This document shows positions 53,011 through 64,000 of a DNA stretch of 64,000 bases, one piece after another. The stretch is from positions 35,683,618 through 35,747,617 of the forward strand of contig CM064509.1 of the NCBI GenBank assembly GCA_032716605.1. The letters are read 5' to 3'. Both the position numbers and the translations under genes were made by a program. The DNA is from Paralithodes platypus (Eukaryota > Arthropoda > Malacostraca > Decapoda > Lithodidae). The notes beneath the pieces are model-generated. The model did not search any database, was not told where the DNA came from, and saw nothing but the letters and a program-made list of their open reading frames with translations. Every line of letters begins with the position of its first letter. Within the stretch, counting starts at the first letter, position 1.

Positions 53011-55377
53011 CTGTCCTGTTTAAGAAATCGAGTTGTCAATTATTTTGCCACGACATCTTTCACCCACAAAAATATAGGAGAGAAAAAATTTAGGAGATAA
53101 TTTTTTTAGGATAGACTACCTGGCCAGGCTGCTCCACCCAGAGACATTTTTGTGGAATTATTTTTGGTGAGTTTGTCTGACTGGGGGTACGACACATTAT
53201 ACGAAGCATGACCTAGGACAGTATGCGACGCATTAAACGAATCATGACCTATCTGTACGACGCATTATACGAAGCTTGACAGCAGGAGGAGGATCTGATG
53301 GTAGGGGATTGAGAGGTGCTTAGTCGGCTGTTGTCAAAGATACCCAGAGAGAGACTACCTGGCCGGGCTGCTCCATCTAGAGAGGCGACTACCTGGCTGA
53401 GCTGCTCCACCCAGAGAGGCGACTACCTGGCTGGGCTGCTCCACCTAGAGAGAGAGACTACCTGGCCGGGCTGCTGCGGCGTCGCCGCTGTATGAGTCCC
53501 TGTCGTGATTTTAACACACAAATCTTTAGGCGATCTTCTGCTGTCCAACGTGAGTTGGTGGAATTGGGAGCGATCGAAAATACTTCGATCCGAGAGCTAC
53601 GACCACCCCAGTCAGACGACTCACCAAAAATAAATTCTGCTATACGACTTGAGTTGGCGGTGAACCTTTTTTCTTCGGGAGGGTCTAAATTTGTGTGTGT
53701 GAAAAATTTAAAGAAATTGAGTTGTCAATTATTTTGCCACATCTTTCACCCACAAAAATTTAGGAGAGAAAAGAAGACGTGTCTGTCTCTCTCTCTCTCT
53801 CTCTCTCTGAGTCAAAGATTTTTTAGGTAACGTCTTGCCCATAATCTGCTGGAATGAGCGCGCTCACGCTGTCCTGTTAAAGAAATCGAGTTGTCAATTA
53901 TTTTGTCACAACATCTTTCACCCACAAAAATTTAGGAGAGAAAAAATTTAGGAGAGAAAATGTTTAGGAGAGAGACTACCTGGCCGGGCTGCTCCACCCA
54001 GAGAGATATTTGTGAGATTATTTTTGGTTAGTCGTCTGACTGGGGATTCGACACATTATACGAAGCATTACCTAGGACAGTATAAGACGCATTAAACGAA
54101 GCATGACCTAGCTATACGACGCATTAAACGAAGCATGACCTAGCTCTACGACGCATTATACGAAGCGTGACAGTGAGACGAGGATCTGATGGGAGGGGAT
54201 TGAGAGGTGCTTAGTCGGTTGTTGTCAAAGATACCCAGAGAGAGACTACCTGGCCGGGCTGTTCCACCCAGAGAGGCGACTACCTGGCCGGCCTGATCCA
54301 CTCAGAGAGGTGACTACCTGGCCGGGCTGCTCCACCTAGAGAGAGACTGCCTGGCCGGGGTGCTCCACCCAGAGAGGCGAATACCTGGCCGGGCTGCTCC
54401 ACCTAGAGAGAGACTACCTGGCCGGGCTGCTGCTGCGTTGCCGCTGTACGGGTCCCTGTCGTGATTTTAAAACACAAATCTTTAGGCGATCTTCTGCTGT
54501 CCAACGTGAGTTGGTGGAATTGGGAGCGATCGGAAATACTTTGATCCGAGAGCTACAACCAACCCACTCAGACGACTCACCAAAAATAAATTCTGCTATA
54601 CGACTTGAGTTGGCGGTGAACGTTTTTTCTTCGGGAGGGTCTAAATTTGTGTGTGTGAAAAATTTAAAGAAATCGAGTTGTCAATTATTTTGCCACATCT
54701 TTCAAACACAAAAATTTAGGAGAGAAAAGAAGATGTATCTGTCTCTCTCTCTCTCTCTCTCTGAGTCAAAGATATTTTAGCTAATGTCTTGCCCATAATC
54801 AGCAGCAATGAGCGCGCTCACGCTGTCCTGTTTAAGAAATCGAGTTGTCAATTATTTTGCCACGACATCTTTCACCCACAAAAATTTAGGAGAGAAAAAT
54901 TTTAGGAGATAATTTTTGTTAGGAGAGACTACCTGGCCGGGCTGCTCCACCCAGAGATATTTTTTATGGTATTATTTGTGGTGAGTCGTCTGACCGGGGG
55001 TACGACACATTATACGAAGCATGACCTAGGACAGTATACGACGCATTAAACGAAGCATGACCTAGCTATACGACGCATTATACGAAGCGTGACACCGAGA
55101 GGAGGATCTGATGGGAGGGGATTGAGAGGTGCTTAGTCGGCTGTTGTCAATGATACCCAGAGAGAGACTACCTGGCCGGGCTGCTCCACCCAGAGAGGCG
55201 ACTACCTGGCAGGGCTGCTCCACCCAGAGAGGCAACTACCTGGCAGGGCTGCTCCACCCAGAGAGGCGACTACCTGGCCGGGCTGCTCCACACAGAGAGA
55301 CGACTACCTGGCCGGGCTGCTCCACCTAGAGAGAGACTACCTGACCGGGCTGCTGCGGCGTTGCTGCTGTACGGATC

Positions 55378-57450
55378 CCTGTCGTGATTTTAACACACAA
55401 ATCTTTAGGCGATCTTCTGCTGTCCAACGTGAGTTGGTGGAATTGGGAGCGATCGGAAATACTTCGATCCGAGAGCTACGACCACCCAAGTCAGACGACT
55501 CGCCAAAAATGAATTCTGCTATACGACTTGAGTTGGCGGTGAACCTTTTTACTTCGTGAGGGTCTAAATTTGTGTGTGTGAAAAATTTAAAGTAATCGAG
55601 TTGTCAATTATTTTGCCACGACATCTTTCACCCACAAAAATTTAGGAGAGAAATGAAGATGTGTCTGTCTCTCTCTCTCTCTCTCTCTGAGTCAAAGATT
55701 TTTTAGCTAACGTCTTGCCCATAATCAGCAGCAATGAGCGCGCTCACGCTGTCCTGTTAAAGAAATCGAGTTGTCAATTATTTTGCCACAACATTTTTCA
55801 CGCACAAAAATTGATGAGAGAAAAAATTTAGGAGAATTTTTTAAGGAGAGACTACCTGGCCGGGCTGCTCCCCCCAGAGAAATATTTTATGGTATTATTT
55901 TTGGTGAGTCGTCTGACCGAGGGTACGACACATTATACGAAGCATGACCTAGGACAGTATGCGACGCATTAAACGAATCATGACCTATCTATACGACGCA
56001 TTATACGAAGCGTGACAGCAAGAGGAGGATCTGATGGTAGGAGATTGAGAGGTGCTTAGTCGGCTGTTGTCAAAGATACCCAGAGAGAGACTACCTGGCC
56101 GGGCTGCTCTATCCAGTGAGGCGACTACCTGGCTGAGCTGCTCCACCCAGAGAGGCGACTACCTGGCTGGGCTGCTCCACCTAGAGAGAGACTACCTGGC
56201 CGGGCTGCTGCGGAGTCGCCGCTGTGCGATTCCCTGTCGTGATTTTAACACACAAATCTTTAGGCGATCTTCTGCTGTCCAACGTGAGTTGGTGGAATTG
56301 GGAGCGATCGGAAATACTTCGATCCGAGAGCTATGACCACCCCAGTCAGACGACTCGCCAAAAATAAATTCTGCTATACGACTTGAGTTGGCGGTGAACC
56401 TTTTTTCTTCGGGATGGTCTAAATTTGTGTGTGTGAAAAATTTAAAGAAATCGAGTTGTCAATTATTTTGCCACAACATCTTTCACCCACAAAAATTTAT
56501 GAGAGAAAAGAAGATGTGTCTGTCTCTCTCTCTCTCTCTCTCTGAGTCAAAGCTTTTTTAGCGAACGTCTTGCCCATAATCAGCAGCAATGAGCGTGCTC
56601 ATGCTGTCCTGTTAAAGAAATCGAGTTGTCAATTATTTTGCCACGACATCTTTCACCCACAAAAATTTAGGAGAGAAAAAATTTAGGAGAGAATTTTTTT
56701 AGGAGAAACTACCTGGCCGGGCTGCTCACCCAAAGATATTTTTATGGTATTATTTTAGGTGAGTCGTCTGACCGGGGGTACGACACATTATACGAAGCAT
56801 GACCTAGGACAGTATATGACACATTAATCGAATCATGACCTAGCTATACGACGCATTATACGAAGCGTGACACCGGGAGGAGGATCTGATGGGAGGGGAT
56901 TGAGAGGTGCTTAGTCGGCTGTTGTCAAAGATACCCAGAGAGAGACTACCTGGCCGGGCTGCTCCACCCAGACAGGCGACTACCTGGCCAGGCTGCTCCA
57001 CCCAGAGAGGCGACTACCTGGCTGGGCTGCTCCACCCAGAGAGAGACTACCTTGCCGGGCTGCTGCGGCGTCGCCGCTGTACGGGTCCCTGTCGTGATTG
57101 TAACACACAAATCTTTAGGCGATCTTCTGCTGTCCAACGTGAGTTGGTGAAATTGGGAGAGATCAAAAATACTTCGATCCGAGAGCTACGACCACCCCAG
57201 TCAGACGACTCACCAAAAATAAATTCTGCTATACGACTTGAGTTGGCGGTGAACCTTTTTTCTTCGGGAGGGTCTAAATTTGTGTGTTTGAAAAATTTAA
57301 AGAAATTGAGTTGTCAATTATTTTGCCACATCTTTCAAACACAAAAATTTAGGAGAGAAAAGAAGATGTATCTGTCTCTCTCTCTCTCTCTCTGAGTCAA
57401 AGATATTTTAGCTAATGTCTTGCCCATAATCAGCAGCAATGAGCGCGCTC
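55378..57450 (+). repeat. Higher-order segment, copy 2
   Basis: Second copy of the 50905-53010 segment, recognised by the same private variants. Units between the two copies (53.0-55.4 kb) do not carry them. Confidence 0.85.
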
Positions 57451-60400
57451 ACGCTGTCCTGTTAAAGAAATCGAGTTGTCAATTATTTTGCCACATCATT
57501 TTTCACGCACAAAAATTGATGAGAGAAAAAATTTAGGAGAATTTTTTAAGGAGAGACTACCTGGCCGGGCTGCTCCCCCCAGAGAAATATTTTATGGTAT
57601 TATTTTTGGTGAGTCGTCTGACCGAGGGTACGACACATTATACGAAGCATGACCTAGGACAGTATGCGACGCATTAAACGAATCATGACCTATCTATACG
57701 ACGCATTATACGAAGCGTGACACCGGGAGGAGGATCTGATGGTAGGAGATTGAGAGGTGCTTAGTCGGCTGTTGTCAAAGATACCCAGAGAGAGACTACT
57801 GGCCGGGCTGCTCCACCCAGCAGGCGACTACCTGGCCAGGCTGCTCCAACCAGTGAGGCGACTACCTGGCTGAGCTGCTCCACCCAGAGAGGCGACTACC
57901 TGGCCGGGCTGCTCCACCTAGAGAGAGACTACCTTGCCGGGCTGCTGCGGCGTCGCCGCTGTGCGGGTCCCTGTCGTGATTTTAACACACATATCTTAAG
58001 CGGTCTTCTGCTGTCCAACGTGAGTTGGTCGAATTGGGAGCGATCGGAAATACTTCGATCCGAGAGCTACGACCACCCAGTCAGACGACTCACCAAAAAT
58101 AAATTCTGCTATACGACTTGAGTTGGCGGTGAACCTTTTTTCTTCGGGATGGGTCTAAATTTGTGTGTTTGAAAAATTTAAAGAAATCGAGTTGTCAATT
58201 ATTTTGCCAACATCTTTCACACACAAAAATTTAGGAGAGAAAAGAAGATGTATCTGTCTCTCTCTCTCTCTCTGAGTCAAAGCTTTTTTAGCGAACGTCT
58301 TGCCCATAATCAGCAGCAATGAGCGTGCTCATGCTGTCCTGTTTAAGAAAATCGAGTTGTCAATTATTTTGCCACGACATCTTTCACCCACAAAAATTTA
58401 GGAGAGAAAAAATTTAGGAGAGAATTTTTTTAGGATAAACTACCTGGCCGGGCTGCTCCACCCAAAGATATTTTTGTGGTATTATTTTTGGTGAGTTCGT
58501 CTGACCGGGGGTACGACACATTATACGAAGCATGACCTAGGACAGTATGCGACACATTAATCGAATCATGACCTAGCTATACGACGCATTATACGAAGCG
58601 TGACACCGGGAGGAGGATCTGATGGGAGGGGATTGAGAGGTGCTTAGTCGGGTGTTGTCAAAAATACCCAGAGAAAGACTACCTGGCCGGGTTGCTCCAG
58701 CCAAAGAGGGGACTACCTGGCCAGGCTGCTCCACCCAGAGAGGCGACTACCTGGCCGGGCTGCTCCACCTAGAGAGAGACTACCTGGCCGGGCTGCTGCG
58801 GGCCGCTGTACGGGTCCCTGTTGTGATTTTAACACACAAATCTTTAGGCGATCTTCTGCTGTCCAACGTGAGTTGGTGGAATTGGGAGCTATCGGAAATA
58901 CCTTGATCCGAGAGCTACGACCACCCTAGTCAGACGACTCACCAAAAATAAATTCTGCTATACGACTTGAGTTGGCGGTGAACCTTTTTTCTTCTGGAGG
59001 GTCTAAATTTGTGTGTGTGAAAAATTTAAAGAAATCGAGTTGTCAATTATTTTTCCACGACATCTTTCACCCACAAAAAATAAGGAGAGAAAAAATTTAG
59101 GAGATAATTTTTTTAGGATAGACTACCTGGCCAGGCTGCTCCACCCAGAGACATTTTTGTGGGATTATTTTTGGTGAGTTTGTCTGACTGGGGGTACGAC
59201 ACATTATACGAAGCATGACCTAGGACAGTATGCGACGCATTAAACGAAAATGACCTATCTATGCGACGCATTATACGAAGCGTGACAGCAAGAGGAGGAT
59301 CTGATGGTAGGGGATTGAGAGGTGCTTAGTCGGCTGTTGTCAAAGATACCCAGAGAAAGACTAACTGGCCGGGCTGCTCCATCTAGAGAGGCGACTACCT
59401 GGATGAGCTGCTCCACCCAGAGAGGCGACTACCTGGCTGGGCTGCTCCACCTAGAGAGAGACTACCTGGCCGGGCTGCTGCGGCGTCGCGCTGTACGGGT
59501 CCCTGTCGTGATTTTAACACACAAATCTTTGGGCGATCGACTGCTGGCCATCGTGAGTTGGTGGAAGTGGGAGCGAACGGAAATACTTCGATCCTAGAGC
59601 TACGACCACCCTAGTCAGACGACTCGCCTAAAATAAATTCTGCTATACGACTTGAGTTGGCGGAGAACCTTTTTACTTCGGGAGGGTCTATATTTGTGTG
59701 TGTGAAAAATTTAAAGAAATCGAGATGTCAATTATTTTGCCACAACATCTTTCACCCACAAAAATTTAGGAGAGAAATGAAGACACCACAAAAATAAGGA
59801 GAGAAAAAATTTAGGAGAATTTTTTTAGGAGAGACGACCTGGCAGGGCTGCTCCACCCAGAGAGATATTTTGTGGTATTATTTTTGGGGAGTCGTATGAC
59901 CGGGGGTACGACAACATTATACGAAGCATGACCTAGGACAGTATACGACGCATTAAACGAAGCATGACCTAGCTATACGACATTATACGAAGTGTGACAG
60001 CGAGAGGAGGATCTGATGGGAGGGGATTGAGAGGTACTTAGTCGGTTGTTGTCAAAGATACCCAGAGAGAGACTACCTGGCCGGGCTGCTCCACCCAGAG
60101 AGGCGACTACCTGGCCGGGCTGCTCCTCCCAGAGAGGCGAGGGTGCTCAACCCAGAGAGGTGACTACCTGGCCGGGCTGCTCCACCTAGAGAGAGACTAC
60201 CTGGTCAGGCTTGCTGCGGCGTGGCCGCTGTACGGGTCCCTGTCGTGATTTTAACACACATATCTTTAGGCGATATTCTGCTGTCCAACGTGAGTTGGTG
60301 GAATTGGGATCGATCGGAAATACTTCGATCCGAGAGCTACGACCACCCCAGTCAGACGACTCACCTAAAATAAATTCTGCTATACGACTTGAGTTGGCGG

Positions 60401-60662
60401 TGAACCTTTTTTCTACGGGAGGGACTAAATTTGTGTGTGTGTGAAAAATTTAAAAAAATCGAGATGTCAATTATTTTGCCACATCTTTCACCCACAAAAA
60501 TTTAGGAGAGAAAAAATCTTGGAGGATAATTTTTTTTAGGAGAGACTACCTGGCCGGGCTGCCAGAGACCAGAGACATTTTTGTGGGATTATTTTTGGTG
60601 AGTTTGTTCGGACTGGTGTGACGCTCCTGCATAGTAGCCACGTGCGGGAATGAGCGAGTTGT

Positions 60663-60738
60663 CGGCTGCCCCAGCCGTTTTTAAAAAACCGGCTGGCGGC
60701 AGCCGGACGGCCAGCTTTTCCGTAGTATATATACTACG
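60663..60738. other. Hairpin and 18-bp palindrome at the array edge
   Basis: Just outside the satellite, cggctgccccagccg (60663-60677) is followed by an A/T spacer and ccggctggcggcagccg, giving a GC-rich stem with one or two mismatches. About 15 bp on lies the perfect palindrome cgtagtatatatactacg (60720-60737). Confidence 0.7.
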
Positions 60739-60739
60739 A

Positions 60740-61503
60740 ACAAAGTAACTAATGTCTGGGATATTCTTATGTTGTTTCACAGATTGAAGCTGCCCTTATT
60801 TTTAACCAAACACATCTTAGTATATCGTATTCTCGATAGTTGCTTGTTTCATTATAATATATAAGAGGGTAAGTCTAGTGGAGACGTGGGAGGAGTACGA
60901 GCGGTGAGAGAGAGAGACCGGCTTGGGGACGTTGCTTATTGTGCGGGCAGCGGAATAGACTAGCTTGGGACGAGGCTGATGTGGCCATTTGATCGCAACG
61001 TTAGGCTTAGTTTCGAATCACGCAAGGGGTAGAGGATTTTGACCCGGCAACGGTGTTGAGTGTTGACAAGCATGGGCTGTATTTCGCATGCCTAGGGTGG
61101 GGTCCAGGACAGATTTCAGACTCAGAGTTCACATCACTGTCGTACCCTTCGGACGCCCCCCTTGATATCTATCCCTCTCAACCCCACTTAGAAATTTTCT
61201 CCTTACTTTGTATACCTTCTTTGCCACTACTTCACCAATCTATTTAAATTATCCCATCCCCTTGATATACCTTATATCTATTATTGCTATTAACGACGAC
61301 AGCTCTCAGATAATTCGATAGGATGTTGGGCCTTATGCAGAGATGTAATTGTTAATGAGAACTAGGAAGCTTTTTTGTTGTCTCATATTTGGTTGTTTAA
61401 TGCTTGCTGGTGTGTTCTTGTTGGCAGGTGAGCAGGGGCTAAACCGGAGGGGAGGCTTTTTGCGATCTTACAAGTAAAGTCTGCTGGTGCGAGTCCTGTG
61501 GAC
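60740..61503. other. Gene-free region left of the gap
   Basis: No supported gene; a (GA)n stretch at about 60905-60918 and unique-looking sequence. Short frames lack any domain. Confidence 0.6.
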
Positions 61504-61603
61504 NNNNNNNNNNNNNNNNNNNNNNNNNNNNNNNNNNNNNNNNNNNNNNNNNNNNNNNNNNNNNNNNNNNNNNNNNNNNNNNNNNNNNNNNNNNNNNNNN
61601 NNN
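61504..61603. other. Assembly gap (100 N)
   Basis: Exactly 100 N, a conventional scaffold gap of unknown true size, followed by a TATTATTATT microsatellite, which suggests that a repeat caused the break. Confidence 1.
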
Positions 61604-61764
61604 TATTATTATTAATATTATTATTATTGTTGTTATACCATTTCATTGGTACGCCACAGATCATGTGTACGGATTATTCATTGATATGTTTGTGAACTAC
61701 ATGAAAGGCAATTTACAAGATCTAACTACTGTAGCTGCCTTTTTTCATGTTCCCCCCCTCCCCT

Positions 61765-61776
61765 ACCTCTCTCTTA

Positions 61777-61804
<28 letters not shown>
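61765..61804 (+). repeat. (CT)n microsatellite
   Basis: CT-rich tract of about 40 bp with a few interruptions at its left edge. Confidence 0.9.
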
Positions 61805-61807
<3 letters not shown>

Positions 61808-62024
61808 CAGATATAAGCTAGCCACTGAACTGTTACAAGGGTTACTCTTTTATTATCACCCAGACAGGTGGGCACTATTGTTGAATTACCTGTTATGTAT
61901 TACTTGTTACTGAATTAACCCTTTTCAAAGTTTACTATGACGCAGACTTCCATTTGATTATGGCTCTTATTATATTTTTTCAATAAGTTTAATATGAGTT
62001 CGTGGGAGTTTCTAACCGTCTTGG

Positions 62025-62160
62025 TGGTGTAATGGTTAAGGTGTCTAAAAATCTGTGTGTGATAACCCAGGTTCTAATCCTGGTGGATCACATAATTATA
62101 TGCTTTCATTAATTTCATTGGAGGTGTTTGGTGTTGTGGTGAAATTAATAAAAAATAGAA
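62025..62160 (+). mobile_element. tRNA-derived SINE head with pol III boxes
   Basis: Box A tggtgtaatgg at 62025-62035 and box B ggttctaatcc at 62070-62080, with a 5-bp T-stem (ccagg/cctgg) around box B. The seven bases before box A do not pair with those after the T-stem, so it is not a working tRNA; a tRNA-derived SINE is the better reading. An A/T-rich tail follows (aataaaaaatag). Confidence 0.55.
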
Positions 62161-62553
62161 TATATATATAAATTATTTTTACCTTTATCTAGTATTGATC
62201 TATACCGGTATATATTTATATTTTGTATTTATGTATTTACTTATTTTTATCAAAAGCTCATATTCTAGTATTCAGTCTTTTGATATTGATCTGCTATTGG
62301 CTACAGTTTTCAAGTGTTTATCTTCGACTCTATTTCTCATAGTCTGTGTGTCAGAGCTTAGTTTCTCAACAAATTTCTACCTTAGCTTTTGTTATCAAAT
62401 TATGTCTATCTTAGCTTCTTGTCTCAAATTACGTGCATCATTACTTCTTGTCTCAAATTCTGTCTATTATAGCTTGTTGTCTCAATGTATGTCCATCATA
62501 GCTTTTTTTCATTACTCGGGTGTCTCATTACCTGTGTGTCTGTCAACACAATA

Positions 62554-62668
<115 letters not shown>

Positions 62669-62989
62669 CATGTACATCGATGACAATGACCTTCACCAAG
62701 TTGATAATATATATATTATTGGGAAACCATATACACTGTATAATAAAATCCATTCTGAGTTTATGTTTGCTTGTTCTATGCATTCTATATTTACCTCAAC
62801 ACTCTACGGAAGGTTATTGCTAATGGTCACGCAACATCGGAAACAAATTGCAAAGTGAATGACAAATCAATGCAAGCGAAAGACACATAACACATACATA
62901 GTTTTGAGATAAACAGAATAAAAATGGGAAAACTTAGTAATACTAGATTATAAAGGTAGAGTACATGTTGATAATGAAGAAAGAACAGC

Positions 62990-63960
62990 AATAAAGCTAA
63001 AGGAGTGATAAGCAGGGACACAGGTTTGGAAATGGAAGTAAGACAGAGATTGTGTGAAAGAAGAAAAGTTTGAGGAGTAATGGGAAGTACGTGGAAGGTG
63101 AGAAATCTCAGAATGAAAGCTAAAAGTGCAATGTATCAAGAGCTAGTTGTACCAACAGTGATGTATGGGGCTGACACATGGGGTCTGAAGGTACAAGAGA
63201 AAAGAAGGTTAGATGTGATGGAGATAAGCTGTTTGAGTAGTATGTGTGGAGTGTCATGTCGAGACAGATTGAGGAATGAAGAGGTATACGTAGGAAAGTG
63301 GGACAACAGGAACCCTTATCGACCAGAGTGGAAAGAAGGATGCTATATTGGTATGGGCATGATGAACGAATGGGAGATTAAAAGCTTACAAAGAGATTAT
63401 ATGAGTCAGAAACAAAGGGAAATAGATTGAGAGGAAGACCTCGGAGGAGATGGAGATATGGTGTAATAATAGTACTGGAAGGTAGAGAGATGACTGAAGA
63501 ACAGGCGAGAGAAGTGGTAATGAATAAGAATGAGTGTAAAATGCTTGTGAATAGATGAGTGATACCGCAGTCATATGGAGAGGGAGTCCGGTGCCAGTTG
63601 GAGTAGATAATAGTCTGTCAAGCGCCTGGCCCGGGGAGCCAGTGAATTTTGTGAACGGCCATGTCTGGAAGTAAGGTGGGCGGGCATTGTGGTGCAGTTC
63701 CACTGCGTGTCTGCCTGCTGAGACCGGACCCTCTCCGGGAGGTCTGGGACCGATGGAATGCTGGAGGCCCCTAGTGATCCTTGGTCTATGGGTGTTCTCC
63801 TGGGTGACCTAGATGTTTGTGAGTTTTATTTATTTTATTTTTGTTTTTGTTTTTGTATATTTTGTTGTTTCTATTCGGGCTCAGTGTTGAGTCGGCCTCC
63901 TCCAGCTATGGGGTATGTGCCTGGGTATATACAGTATACATACATACATACACTATTTCA
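62990..63960 (+). mobile_element. RTE-type LINE fragment, same family as the nested copy
   Basis: The plus frame 63080-63430 reads MGSTWKVRNLRMKAKSAMYQ, VVPTVMYGADTWGLKVQEKR and MCGVSCRDRLRNEEV, parallel to 12050-12280. The 3' untranslated part (gagtagataatagtctgtca, then gcgcctggcccggggag) matches 12575-12615, and the tail is (ATAC)n at about 63930-63952. It is 5'-truncated and frameshifted after 63300. Confidence 0.85.
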
Positions 63961-64000
63961 TTTGTATCACTAAATGATGTTATGTATAGTTTATAGAGGA

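Larger units (their letters stand above)
48394..60612 (+). repeat. 12-kb satellite array, about 13 units of 0.68-0.92 kb
   Basis: The marker gaggtgcttagtcgg recurs at 49441, 50721, 51572, 52429, 53313, 54204, 55126, 56049, 56904, 57754, 58637, 59319 and (variant) 60031, giving spacings of about 1280, 851, 857, 884, 891, 922, 923, 855, 850, 883, 682 and 712. Each unit has, in order: a core block of about 250 bp (shared with the isolated copies at 15.4, 27.5, 28.2 and 35.7 kb), a (CT)n tract, a block with gcgcgctcacgctgtcctg, an aaaaatttaggagag block, three ACGAAGCAT iterons, and two to six 34-bp minisatellite units (ctacctggccgggctgctcc plus 14 more). Frames stay open over parts of units but shift with minisatellite number. 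Confidence 0.95.

Noticed and set aside
49444..60444. Plus-strand open frames of 66-171 codons in every satellite unit
   Set aside because: They start in the 34-bp minisatellite, whose copy number is not a multiple of three, so the frame changes from unit to unit. No sign of protein constraint.
48394..60612. CRISPR array
   Set aside because: The 34-bp repeats are directly tandem without unique spacers, in animal DNA, with no cas genes.
62025..62096. tRNA gene
   Set aside because: Pol III boxes and a T-stem are present but the acceptor stem does not pair; a tRNA-derived SINE fits better.

Overview
This is intron-containing, repeat-dense animal DNA and not a bacterial or free viral genome. 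Several LINE families, (CT)n and (CA/TA)n microsatellites, a DNA-transposon footprint, a 12 kb satellite array and one 100-N scaffold gap make up most of it. A crustacean (decapod) host is the best guess, because scattered compact, intronless gene remnants look most like an endogenised large DNA virus of the nimavirus type (the white-spot-virus group). That assignment rests on gene style and a few motifs read by eye; no database search was possible.

Layout. 0-3.2 kb: LINE copies with an (AAC)n tail. 3.5-9.9 kb, minus strand: a multi-exon gene with a C2H2-type finger exon and a tyrosine-recombinase-like exon, carrying an RTE-type LINE in an intron (6.31-9.31 kb, 12-bp target duplication). 10-13.8 kb: a second copy of that LINE, itself split by a different RTE-type LINE. 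13.8-17.3 kb: duplicated AT-rich blocks, ACGAAGCA-type iterons, an isolated satellite-core copy and a third, minus-strand RTE copy. 17.4-28.6 kb: virus-like islands (a strawberry-notch-type helicase remnant, several membrane or charged proteins, a bZIP-like small frame) mixed with a pogo-type end, a near-perfect 139-bp inverted repeat and more satellite cores. 28.6-34.6 kb: low-complexity DNA and an almost complete minus-strand two-ORF LINE. 34.7-41.9 kb: further virus-like genes (a basic proline-rich protein, a macro-domain-like protein, a cysteine-rich PIF-like envelope protein, and a divergent gene cut by a LINE), plus a zinc-finger ORF and a MITE. 41.9-48.1 kb: LINE fragments and duplications. 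48.4-60.6 kb: the satellite array. 60.6-64 kb: microsatellites, the gap, a tRNA-like SINE head and another RTE fragment.

The virus-like genes lie close together, lack introns, run on both strands and often have an AATAAA signal at or just after the stop. Most are interrupted by single-base frameshifts or nonsense codons, so they are described here as decayed copies. The same satellite core and ACGAAGCA iterons occur singly beside these islands and in tandem at 48-60 kb, which ties the array to the virus-like locus.
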